From NCBI RefSeq assembly GCF_036924745.1, contig NZ_JAZHSD010000001.1, forward strand, positions 6,757,001 to 6,821,000: 64,000 bases of DNA, in the 5' to 3' direction. The translations under genes and the position numbers were made by a program. A model generated the notes under the pieces. That model was given only the letters and a program-made list of their open reading frames with translations. It made no database searches and was not told where the DNA came from. Source of the DNA: Bradyrhizobium sp. AZCC 1693. Lineage in GTDB: Bacteria; Pseudomonadota; Alphaproteobacteria; Rhizobiales; Xanthobacteraceae. Positions 33,372-41,225 of this stretch are shown piece after piece; position 1 is the stretch's first letter, and every line of letters begins with the position of its first letter.

Positions 33372-34457
33372 CTACTTCTCGATCCTGTTGTGGAGTTGCC
33401 AGAAGCGCACGGTGCGCTGGGCCGTCTCCATCGACAGTTTGCGGTAATCGCGCTCTGCGATCTCCAGCGTCTGCTCGTTGACCGAAGGCATTACCGGCCG
33501 GTTGCGCAGGATCGACTCGACCGTCGGCCAGTTCAGGCGGGCCGACCGGCAGGGAATGAGGAGCAGGTCGGCGCGGGGGCCTTCCATCAGCCGGGCCATC
33601 ATTTCGACTGGCATCTCATTGAGAAGTGCGATCGCAACCGTGACCTCGTCGAACTTCTTCGATTCGGCGAAACTATAGACCGCCGCGTCGTCCAGCTCGT
33701 TCAGCCCCTTCATCAGCTTCACGTACTCCTCGGCGACGCCGAAGCTCCGCCCCGGGGGCGGCGCCTCGCGGGCGATTATGTTCAAGACCTTCTTGATCTC
33801 TTCCTGAAGCGCAGGCGGGGCGATGGCCAGCAGGCGGGCGCGAACCGCATCCTTGGCGCGTCGCAGCAGATCGCGCATGCAATTTTCCGGCAAATCGCCG
33901 CGAAGGCCGAGAATCTCGACCAGTTCGTCGTCGGCGGAGGCGCGGGCGACGATGTTGGAATAGCCCCCTTCGGAAAACTGCGCGCCGGCATTGTTGGCCA
34001 GTTTGCGGATCACCTGGCCTTCGCCGCGATCGACGATGACGTCGGTCACCGCCGCGGGCAGGTTGGGCCGGCCGGAAATGGCGAGCAGGTGATCCTGCCC
34101 CTTGCTGCTGGCGATCTCGACCAGCACGTCGGTCCCGAGCCGGCTGGAATTGGCAAGCACATTGCCGGCGACCTCGATCTCGTCGTCCCAGGCCAAATGC
34201 TGGATCACCTCGAACGGCGCGTAGTCGAGCGGCGCCAGCCGCTTGGAGAGTTCGGCCTTGGCGCGCGTTTCGACGCGCGCGATCAGGAGGCAGAGCACGT
34301 CGTCGAAGACCTTGACCTGGTCGTCGCTGAGGCGTTCTGCGTCATTGAGGAAGAGATCGGTGACCTGTCGCAGGGTTTCCACCCGTTTGGCGGATGAACC
34401 GCCTCTGACGGCGTCCTCGAGTTCGGCGATGATTGAATGCGCCGGCTGTTGCACCAT
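33372..34457 (-). CDS. DUF2336 family protein
   Basis: A 361-residue cytoplasmic alpha-helical protein matching DUF2336, a family abundant in Alphaproteobacteria with HEAT-like helical pairs (YAPFEVIQHLAWDDEIEVAGNVL, LVEIASSKGQDHLLAISGRPNLP). I start it at 34457 (MVQQPAHSIIAELEDAV), where the family similarity begins; an ATG at 34496 would add 13 residues. Function unknown. It converges on the RTX gene across a strong hairpin. Confidence 0.85.
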   Translation of the reverse strand: MVQQPAHSIIAELEDAVRGGSSAKRVETLRQVTDLFLNDAERLSDDQVKVFDDVLCLLIARVETRAKAELSKRLAPLDYAPFEVIQHLAWDDEIEVAGNVLANSSRLGTDVLVEIASSKGQDHLLAISGRPNLPAAVTDVIVDRGEGQVIRKLANNAGAQFSEGGYSNIVARASADDELVEILGLRGDLPENCMRDLLRRAKDAVRARLLAIAPPALQEEIKKVLNIIAREAPPPGRSFGVAEEYVKLMKGLNELDDAAVYSFAESKKFDEVTVAIALLNEMPVEMMARLMEGPRADLLLIPCRSARLNWPTVESILRNRPVMPSVNEQTLEIAERDYRKLSMETAQRTVRFWQLHNRIEK

Positions 34458-34497
34458 TGTGGGCAGCCTGTTGGTTGTTGAAGGGTTGGCGCCCACA

Positions 34498-34912
34498 ATG
34501 ACGAACCGAGCCTTACGCTCGCGTTAAAGGGCGGAACCGGTACAAATACAGATCGACTGCACGTGAAACAGGCAATGGATTGGCGGCGGCCGTCGTGGGC
34601 ACACCGGCATCGAAGCACGCCGCGCATTGCAAATGCCGCGTTCCGAATTGCTTTACCAATGCGATCGGGACGCATGCGGGCGATTTCACGCGATAAATCG
34701 CCGATGTCGAACCGGATCGGGCATGTGCCGCGGCTTTCGGTATTCCGGTCCGGCTGCTATCCTCTCCAAACAGTTCCCGGGAAAAATCGAATAGCAACTT
34801 GCCGAACAAGATGCCGTCAAGGCTGGCCGTACCCGCGGAGGAAGCTCACGAAGCGGGCGCTTAAGCATTCCTTCACGACGAACTTCATTAAACCTCTCAC
34901 AAGGGCTCAAGG
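34498..34912. other. Non-coding stretch between DUF2336 and SDR genes
   Basis: About 415 bases between two divergent genes. It should contain promoters for both. I found no convincing boxes, RNA gene or conserved protein in it. Confidence 0.45.
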
Positions 34913-34914
34913 TC

Positions 34915-35766
34915 ATGAGATCTGTTGTCATCACCGGCGCGTCCACCGGCATCGGCTGGGCCAGCGCCAAGCTGTTGCTCGACCGCGGCTTTCGCGTGTT
35001 CGGCAGCGTGCGCAAAGAGGCCGATGCCGACCGCCTCAGGCGCGAGTTCGGGGCAAACTTCACGCCATTGATCTTCGACGTCACCGATGAGGCCGCCGTG
35101 CTGGCCGCCGCGCGCGAGGTCCGGGGCGCCCTCAATGGCGAAACGCTCGCCGGCCTCGTCAACAATGCTGGCATTGCTGTCTCGGGCCCGGTGCTCGAAC
35201 TCGCCGCCGACGAATTCCGCCGCCAGATGGAGGTCAATTTCATCGGCCCGATCATTGCGACCCAGGCTTTCGGGCCGCTGCTCGGCTCCGATCCGGCCCT
35301 GAAGGGACCGAAGGGACGGATCGTGATGATGTCCTCGGTCGCCGGCAGGAACGAGAATCCGATGACCTCGGCCTATTCCGCCTCCAAGCACGCGATCGAG
35401 GGGCTGTCGGAGAGCCTGCGCCGCGAACTGATGCTGTTCGGAATCGACGTCATCATCATTGCGCCGGGCGCGGTAAAGACGCCGATCTGGGACAAGGCCA
35501 AGGAGGTCGATATCTCCGCCTACAAAAACTCGCCGTATTTTCCGGCGCTGGAGAAAACCCGCGCCTTCATGCTCGCCATTGGCGCGACCGGATTGCCGGC
35601 CGAGACAATTGCCGAAAAAGTGTTCGGGGCATTGACGCTGCCGAACCCCAAGGTGCGCTACATGATCGCGCCGGATCCGATGCGGCAGTTCATGGCGGCG
35701 GTGTTGCCCAAGCGCACCCTCGATCGGATCATCGCCAAGCGCCTCGGGCTGACGCCGCAGGGATGA
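34915..35766 (+). CDS. Short-chain dehydrogenase/reductase
   Basis: A 283-residue classical SDR using NAD(P)H; substrate unknown. The cofactor loop TGASTGIG lies at residues 7-14, NNAG at 83-86, and the catalytic Ser140/141, Tyr154 and Lys158 are in MMSSVAGRNENPMTSAYSAS followed by KHAIEGLSESLRREL. After the PG motif (APGAVKTPIW) a longer C-terminal part resembles the SDR group that includes retinol/17-beta-type enzymes. The next gene overlaps its stop by four bases. Confidence 0.92.
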   Translation: MRSVVITGASTGIGWASAKLLLDRGFRVFGSVRKEADADRLRREFGANFTPLIFDVTDEAAVLAAAREVRGALNGETLAGLVNNAGIAVSGPVLELAADEFRRQMEVNFIGPIIATQAFGPLLGSDPALKGPKGRIVMMSSVAGRNENPMTSAYSASKHAIEGLSESLRRELMLFGIDVIIIAPGAVKTPIWDKAKEVDISAYKNSPYFPALEKTRAFMLAIGATGLPAETIAEKVFGALTLPNPKVRYMIAPDPMRQFMAAVLPKRTLDRIIAKRLGLTPQG

Positions 35767-36140
35767 GCATGATCGGAAGAATGGCGCTTGGCGCCGCTGT
35801 GATGCTTGCGCTGGGCTTAATCGCCCATGCCGGCGATCAGGGCGACCCCGAACAATCCTGCGACGGTAACACCTACCAGATGGTCGAATGCCTGAAGGCC
35901 AAGACGGCGCAATGGGACAAGCGATTGAACATCGCTTACCAGAAGGCGCTGCAGGATGCGGTGCCGGCGCAGCGCGATCCGTTGCGCGCCGCGCAGCGGC
36001 TGTGGATCCAGTATCGCGACGCCAATTGCCTGTATTACGGGATGGGCGAGGGCACCATCGCGCGGCTCGACGCCGGCGAATGCATGCGCAGCATGACGGA
36101 AGCGCGCGCCAAAGAGCTCGAAGGCCTCGGCCACCGGTGA
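35763..36140 (+). CDS. LprI-like (DUF1311) periplasmic protein
   Basis: A 125-residue exported protein with a signal peptide (MLALGLIAHAG) followed by the DUF1311/LprI N-terminal domain: CDGNTYQMVECLKAKTAQWD then LNIAYQKAL, QRLWIQYRDANCLYY, and a later Cys. Conserved cysteines (four visible) suggest two disulfides. The family includes lysozyme inhibitors in mycobacteria, but most members are uncharacterised. It overlaps the SDR stop (ATGA) and is overlapped in turn by the small gene downstream (GTGA). Confidence 0.85.
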   Translation: MSMIGRMALGAAVMLALGLIAHAGDQGDPEQSCDGNTYQMVECLKAKTAQWDKRLNIAYQKALQDAVPAQRDPLRAAQRLWIQYRDANCLYYGMGEGTIARLDAGECMRSMTEARAKELEGLGHR

Positions 36141-36379
36141 CGACGGGAAAGAGCAGAGCGGAGCTGACGCAAATCGCCGACGACGCGCTTCGCAGCCAGC
36201 CGGGATGCGAAACGGCGTCCGTGCCCGCCGTGCGCGGGCTTCCCAACATTCGCGAGGGCCGCAACTGGGAAATCCCCAATGTCGTTCTCGGCGACAGCCT
36301 GATCAGCGACGTCGACCGCGCCGTCATGTCAGTGCATCGCCGGCTGGGGCGGAAATACCACCTGCTTGCGGGCGACTAG
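36137..36379 (+). CDS. Small conserved-looking protein, unknown
   Basis: An 80-residue ORF starting at GTG 36137 that overlaps the preceding stop (GTGA). It reads as a real soluble protein (ELTQIADDALRSQPGCETAS, WEIPNVVLGDSLISDVDRAV, LGRKYHLLAGD), with balanced composition and no membrane segment. The four-base overlap suggests it is co-translated with the LprI-like gene. No family recognised. Confidence 0.65.
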   Translation: MTTGKSRAELTQIADDALRSQPGCETASVPAVRGLPNIREGRNWEIPNVVLGDSLISDVDRAVMSVHRRLGRKYHLLAGD

Positions 36380-36447
36380 TTTCGTTCGTGCTCGCTAACC
36401 GAGTAATATGATAGGGCTAGAGAGGGACCTCAGCTCTGGAGCCTCAC

Positions 36448-37572
36448 GTGCGAATCTTGATAGCGCTGCTTCTGTCGTTCGTCACCAGTGCGCATGCCGA
36501 TGACCGCGGGCTCTTGCCCGGCCTGATCAGCGCGCCCATGCTGTTGCCTGTCAGGATTTCCGGCAACGATTTGACGCTGGACAGCTACGTCATTCGCCCG
36601 GATCGTCCCGGCCGATTTCCGTTGGTGATTATGACTCATGGCACCCCAGGCGGATGGGACGACGCGTTCTTCCGCAATATAGCCAGACGTACTCCCACTA
36701 CCTTCAACGCACCGGCCGTCGCCCTGGCCCAGCGTGGCTATGCGACCTTGTCCATCATGCGTCGTGGCTTCGGCCTGTCCGGAGGGGGCTATTCCGAGGA
36801 ACTGCTAAGGCCCTGTGACTACCTTGCGGCCGAGCGCGTTGCTGCGGATGATATCGTTGTGGCGATTGCGACGGCCCGACGTGAGTCCTGGGTCGACCCT
36901 GACCACATCCTGCTGCTCGGCCACTCGACCGGCGGACTAGCCGTGCTCGCCGTAGCGGAGCGAAACCCCGTGGGAGTGGTGGGCATTCTGAACTTCGACG
37001 GCGGTTACCGCTCGATGGCCAAGCCGGGCGAAGCCTGTAGCCCTGATCGTCTCGTCGGCACGGTGGCGGCTCTCGGCCGCACCGCCCGTGTGCCCGCGCT
37101 CTGGCTCTATGCCGAAAATGACCGATCATATAGTCCCGAGTTGGCGCACCAGATGCTCGCCGCATACACGGCCGGCGGCGCGCCAGCGCGATTGCAAATC
37201 CTGCCGCCCTTTGGAGCAGACGGTCACGACCTCATCATCAGGGCTGCGGCAGACACTTGGCTCCCCGTGGTCGAGACGTTCCTTGCCGAGCTAAAGCTGC
37301 CGACCGCGGTTACAATCGATCTGCCGGAGCCTGCCCCGCTTCCCTCACCGGCAGGTCTTTCGCCCGCCTGCCAGAAGGCGTTTGCCGGCTACGTGACCAC
37401 TCGCAGCGACACCAAGGCATTTGCTATTGATGACAAAGGAGGCTGTGGCTTGGCCCCCGCCAGCCGGACGGCTGCGGAAGCGCGCGACAAGTCCGTGGCG
37501 GAATGTCAAAGCAACAGCCCCGGCACAACGTGCCATGTATATGCTGTCGGCCAGCGCGTTGTCGAAAACTGA
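36448..37572 (+). CDS. Secreted alpha/beta hydrolase with DUF4189-like tail
   Basis: A 374-residue exported hydrolase. A short signal peptide (ALLLSFVTSAHA) precedes an alpha/beta-hydrolase domain with oxyanion block MTHGTPGGWDD, nucleophile elbow GHSTGG (Ser160), and an acid/His pair near YAENDRSY and DGHD. The last 65 residues (CQKAFAGYVTTRSDTKAFAI, ARDKSVAECQSNSPGTTCHV) resemble the DUF4189 domain, an unusual addition. Translation starts at a GTG (36448) with CTGGAG upstream. Substrate unknown. Confidence 0.82.
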   Translation: MRILIALLLSFVTSAHADDRGLLPGLISAPMLLPVRISGNDLTLDSYVIRPDRPGRFPLVIMTHGTPGGWDDAFFRNIARRTPTTFNAPAVALAQRGYATLSIMRRGFGLSGGGYSEELLRPCDYLAAERVAADDIVVAIATARRESWVDPDHILLLGHSTGGLAVLAVAERNPVGVVGILNFDGGYRSMAKPGEACSPDRLVGTVAALGRTARVPALWLYAENDRSYSPELAHQMLAAYTAGGAPARLQILPPFGADGHDLIIRAAADTWLPVVETFLAELKLPTAVTIDLPEPAPLPSPAGLSPACQKAFAGYVTTRSDTKAFAIDDKGGCGLAPASRTAAEARDKSVAECQSNSPGTTCHVYAVGQRVVEN

Positions 37573-37682
37573 GCGACGCGATATGCGGCGACCGTCACAA
37601 GTCGCCTTACGATGCGTCTGAATCTGGCCCTTCGCGATATATGTTGCGCCAGCACACCAGCTTGGTCGCTTGGGGGTCTGGA

Positions 37683-38300
37683 TCATCCGGTCCGCACGGT
37701 CCGTTGCGCCCGCGGCGCCATTGCGATCATCCGCAGCGCGAACACGGCCAGTAGCGGAATCAGGAACAGCGCGTAAAGCGGCATGTCGGGAATCCGCTTG
37801 CCGAACGACACCATGAACTGGAACAGCAGGTAGTAGCCGCCGGCGAGGTGCAGCCGGCGCCAGGCGCGTGCGCCGATCGCGGTTGCGGTGCGGTCGAACG
37901 AGGTCACGGTCATCGCGATGATGAAGGCGTAGCCGATGCCGCCGAAGATGTAGGACGCGATCGAGGTCGCCGCGGCGTAGCCTGCGGGATCCATCACCGC
38001 GAAGGCGGCGATCGCGACGGCGTGGATGGCATGCGAGGCCGCGAAGCTGACGCCGAGATAGCGGCGGTTGCGGCGCAGCCACCGGGTCCACGCGTTCGGC
38101 CACATCAGCGCCAGCGCTGCGGCCGAAAAGGCGAGGCAGAACAGCACCAGCGAGGTCCGTGCGGTGAAGCGGATCACCATCCGCACGCCCTCGACCTCAA
38201 AACCCCGCATGCCGGCGATCCAGATGCTTAAGGTTAGCAGGGTCAGCGAGAGCAGCGCGAACAGCCGCCAGCCATCGAACCAGTTTTGACGCGTCGGCAT
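37683..38300 (-). CDS. Ferric-reductase-like (MsrQ-type) membrane protein
   Basis: A 205-residue integral membrane protein with about six helices. Paired histidines lie in SFAASHAIHAVAIAAF and RRLHLAGGYYLLFQF, as expected for haem binding in the ferric reductase-like transmembrane domain (PF01794-type) that includes MsrQ. No MsrP gene is adjacent, so MsrQ function is not established. It is divergent from the TetR gene, with a palindromic repeat between them. Confidence 0.8.
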   Translation of the reverse strand: MPTRQNWFDGWRLFALLSLTLLTLSIWIAGMRGFEVEGVRMVIRFTARTSLVLFCLAFSAAALALMWPNAWTRWLRRNRRYLGVSFAASHAIHAVAIAAFAVMDPAGYAAATSIASYIFGGIGYAFIIAMTVTSFDRTATAIGARAWRRLHLAGGYYLLFQFMVSFGKRIPDMPLYALFLIPLLAVFALRMIAMAPRAQRTVRTG

Positions 38301-38323
38301 GTATTGCTCCCTTGATTGCCACT

Positions 38324-38432
38324 GTCATTGCGAGCCAACGGGTCGCGCGAATGCGCGCCCGATGACAGGCTCCGCGAAGCAATCCATCTCGCCAGCTCAA
38401 GAAAAATGGATTGCTTGTGCGCCCGCAATGAC
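38324..38432. repeat. Palindromic repeat family A, copy 1
   Basis: Outer arms GTCATTGCGAG and GCAATGAC with inner AAGCAATCCAT and ATGGATTGCTT. Related copies lie at 43041-43122 and 63262-63342. All three are intergenic. Confidence 0.85.
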
Positions 38433-38533
38433 GCGGATGCACAATGTAATCATCAGTTACATTCGCTGTGCGGATCAGGTCAATCCGTGTAATCGGTGCT
38501 TACATTCACAAGACGGTGATGCTAGGAGAGGGC

Positions 38534-39220
38534 ATGCGTCCAGCCGGCAAATCTTCCGCTGCCAAAACCGCCGCCGCCAAACCGCGCCGCCGCGTCGCGC
38601 GAGCGCCCGCTCCAAAGCCGTACCACCACGGCGATCTCCGGCGGGTCCTGATCGACGCCGCGCTGCAACTGGTCGGCGAAGGCGGGGCGGAGGCGGTCAG
38701 CGTCCGCGAGGCCGCCCGCCGCGCCGGCGTCTCGCCGGGAGCGCCGTTCCGGCATTTTCCGAGCCGCGACGCCCTGATGCAGGCGGTGGCGGAGGAGGCG
38801 CAGCGGCGGTTCCGTGCCGAGATCGAGGCGGCGCTTGCCGCGGCGCCGGCCGGCGATCCGCTCGGCCGCTTTCGCTGCCTCGGACTGGCCTATCTGCGCT
38901 GGGCGATGCGCAACCCGACCCATTTCGAGATCATTTCCAGCCGCCGCTTTTTCGATCATGACCGGGCGGCCGCCATCAGCCGCGACAATACCGAACTGAT
39001 CGAGCTGACCGAACGCACGCTGGCGGAAGCCTTTGCGGCAGGCCAACTCCGGCCGGCGGACCTCAAGCAGGTCCAGATCGCCGGCCGGGCGCTGGTTTAT
39101 GGCTTTGCCCGGATGAATATCGACGGCCATTTTCCGCGCTGGGGCGTCGCAGGCCCCGAGGCCGAGCAGACCGCCGAGGCCATCCTCGATCTCTTCATCG
39201 AGGGCATTGCCAAGCCCTGA
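38534..39220 (+). CDS. TetR/AcrR family transcriptional regulator
   Basis: A 228-residue repressor-type regulator. After a basic Ala/Lys/Arg-rich N-terminus (residues 1-33) comes the TetR helix-turn-helix (YHHGDLRRVLIDAALQLVGE, AVSVREAARRAGVSPGAPFR followed by HFPSRDALMQAV). The C-terminal ligand domain resembles the WHG-type. The start at 38534 is supported by AGGAGAG five to twelve bases upstream. It is divergent from the MsrQ-like gene, a plausible target, but its ligand and operators are unknown. Confidence 0.9.
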   Translation: MRPAGKSSAAKTAAAKPRRRVARAPAPKPYHHGDLRRVLIDAALQLVGEGGAEAVSVREAARRAGVSPGAPFRHFPSRDALMQAVAEEAQRRFRAEIEAALAAAPAGDPLGRFRCLGLAYLRWAMRNPTHFEIISSRRFFDHDRAAAISRDNTELIELTERTLAEAFAAGQLRPADLKQVQIAGRALVYGFARMNIDGHFPRWGVAGPEAEQTAEAILDLFIEGIAKP

Positions 39221-39224
39221 TGCC

Positions 39225-39347
39225 GTCATTCCGGGGCGATGCAAAGCATCGAACTATGGTGCGCAATTGCGCACCTGAGAATCTCGAGATTCCCCGATGT
39301 GCAATTGCACATCTGAGGTCTGGTCCTTCGGACCATCCCGGAATGAC
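39225..39347. repeat. Nested element of five consecutive palindromes
   Basis: Between outer arms CATTCCGGG and CCCGGAATG stand, in order, GATGC-AAA-GCATC, GGTGCGCAATTGCGCACC, GAATCTCGAGATTC, ATGTGCAATTGCACAT and GGTCC-TTC-GGACC. All are perfect. A short relative with only the outer arms and one inner hairpin lies at 63892-63930. Confidence 0.85.
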
Positions 39348-39505
39348 TACCCCGTAAGCGCCCCCGCAGCGGCAAATTCATTGCGCGTTCATGATGATTC
39401 CACTACGTTTTTATGACACGGCACAGGTTCCGGCTGGTCGTGCGTCTCCTGGTCTGTTGCCAGCCAAGGCTTTGTATTGCGCCGGGTCATGTTGCGTTGC
39501 CTCCC

Positions 39506-41215
39506 ATGGCGCCCGCGCCAAATCCAGGGCCCTCCACTGCCACCCTTGTTGCCGGCTTAGCCGCCATTGGGTTCGGGCGGCTTTCGGCCGTCGCTGCACC
39601 GCACATGGCGGCGCTGGCGATCATGCTGCAGACCGAAGCCGATTTCGGCGGCCGCATGGGTTTTGTGCTGGCCTGGGGCATCCTGAACTTCTCCTTTATC
39701 GCGCTGCTGCGGCGCCCGGCGCTGTCGGGCGCGCTGTCGCTGACGCTGGTCGTGCTGCTGGTGCTGCTGTCGCGGCTCAAGCATGACGTCGTGCAGATGA
39801 CCGCGAACTTCGTCGACCTGATGGTGATCGATCGCGATACCGCGGCCTACCTGTTCACGATCTTTCCGAACTTGCGCTGGAACGTGGTCGGCGCCGCGGT
39901 CGTCATTCTGCCGCTGATGTACGCGCTGTGGTGGCTCGATCCGTTCCGCATCCGCCGCCTGCCGGCGGCCGCGGGCCTGCTCGCCTGTCTTGCCGCGCTG
40001 ACCGGGCAGGCCATGACCTGGCCGGACGAAGCCTGGCGCGGCTATTATGACGACGGCTATCTCTCCAAATTCGCCCGCTCGGGCGTCACGGCGGTTTCCG
40101 ACTTTGCCAAATACGGCTTCATGGAATCGGAGGCCGTAACCGCCGAGCGGCTGAAGATGCCACTGATGGATTCGTGTCATGTCGCCGGCCGCCGCCCGCA
40201 CATCATCATGATCCATGACGAGTCGAGCTTCGACATCCGTCAGGCCAGTGGCGTCAACGTGCCGCCGGGCTACGGCAGCCACTTCAAGTCCTTTGACGGC
40301 CGCGAGCGCAAATTCATGGCCGAAAGCAGCGGCGGCGCAAGCTGGATGGCCGAGTACAACGTGCTGGCCGGCCTGTCGTCGCGCTCGTTCGGCCGCTTCT
40401 CCTATTTCGTCACCCGCATCGCGTCGGGGCGGGTCGAGCGGGGACTGCCGCTGGCGCTGCGCCGCTGCGGCTATAACACCCTCTCGCTCTATCCGGCCTA
40501 CGGCGCCTTCATGGGCGCGCGCGGCTTCCAGACCTCCACGGGCATCCAGCACTTCTATGATGCGCGCGATCTCGGCGCGAAGGGCATCGAGCCGGACAGC
40601 TTCTTCTACGACAAGGCCGTCAGGCTGATCGCCGAACAGCCGGCCAATACGCCGCTGTTCACCTTCGTCTATCTCGCCGCCAACCATTTCCCATGGGAAA
40701 CCAAATTCCGCCCCGACCTGCTGCCGTCCTGGCGCAAGCCCGGCAACGCGCCGGTGGTCGACGAATATCTGCGCCGCCAGACCATGAGCGCCGGCGACTA
40801 TGCGGGCTTCGTCGCCAGCCTGAAGAAGAAATTCCCGGCGCAGCCGTTCCTGATCGTTCGCTACGGCGACCATCAGCCGGAGTTCTCGTCGAACCTGCTG
40901 GATCCCGGCCTGGACGAGGCCAGGCTTGCCCGCAAGTTCGACACCTACGACCCGCGCTACTTCACCACTTATTACGCGATCGACGCCATCAATTTCGAGC
41001 CGGTGCAGAGTTCTGCGATTATGGACAGGATCGACGCGCCCTATCTGCCGTTGGTAATCCAGGAAGCCGCCGGCATTCCGCTCGACCCGTCCTTCGAGGA
41101 GCAAAAGAACATCATGCTCCGCTGCAAGGGTGTATTCTACGCCTGCAAGGACGGCGCCGAGGCGCGCAGGTTCAACCGGTTATTGATCGAGGCAGGTTTC
41201 ATCAAGGGGCTTTGA
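39506..41215 (+). CDS. Membrane sulfatase/phosphoglycerol transferase-like protein 1
   Basis: About 569 residues: four to five N-terminal membrane helices (to about residue 160) and a periplasmic alkaline-phosphatase-fold domain of the sulfatase/LTA-synthase (PF00884) type. HIIMIHDESSFDI holds the presumed nucleophile (Ser, where LTA synthases use Thr). VYLAANHFPWE and RYGDHQPEF are metal-binding blocks. Such enzymes transfer phosphoglycerol or phosphoethanolamine to envelope glycans or lipids. The start is uncertain (39413 to 39506). A 50-60% similar paralogue follows after 10 bases. Confidence 0.82.
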   Translation: MAPAPNPGPSTATLVAGLAAIGFGRLSAVAAPHMAALAIMLQTEADFGGRMGFVLAWGILNFSFIALLRRPALSGALSLTLVVLLVLLSRLKHDVVQMTANFVDLMVIDRDTAAYLFTIFPNLRWNVVGAAVVILPLMYALWWLDPFRIRRLPAAAGLLACLAALTGQAMTWPDEAWRGYYDDGYLSKFARSGVTAVSDFAKYGFMESEAVTAERLKMPLMDSCHVAGRRPHIIMIHDESSFDIRQASGVNVPPGYGSHFKSFDGRERKFMAESSGGASWMAEYNVLAGLSSRSFGRFSYFVTRIASGRVERGLPLALRRCGYNTLSLYPAYGAFMGARGFQTSTGIQHFYDARDLGAKGIEPDSFFYDKAVRLIAEQPANTPLFTFVYLAANHFPWETKFRPDLLPSWRKPGNAPVVDEYLRRQTMSAGDYAGFVASLKKKFPAQPFLIVRYGDHQPEFSSNLLDPGLDEARLARKFDTYDPRYFTTYYAIDAINFEPVQSSAIMDRIDAPYLPLVIQEAAGIPLDPSFEEQKNIMLRCKGVFYACKDGAEARRFNRLLIEAGFIKGL

Positions 41216-41225
41216 GGACGCCGAT

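Noticed and set aside
34563..35090. Open frame upstream of the SDR gene
   Set aside because: Arg/His-rich, overlaps the start of the SDR gene in another frame and shows no domain.
39557..41104. Long minus-strand frame opposite the first sulfatase-like gene
   Set aside because: No domain; the paralogous + strand gene pair is clearly coding.
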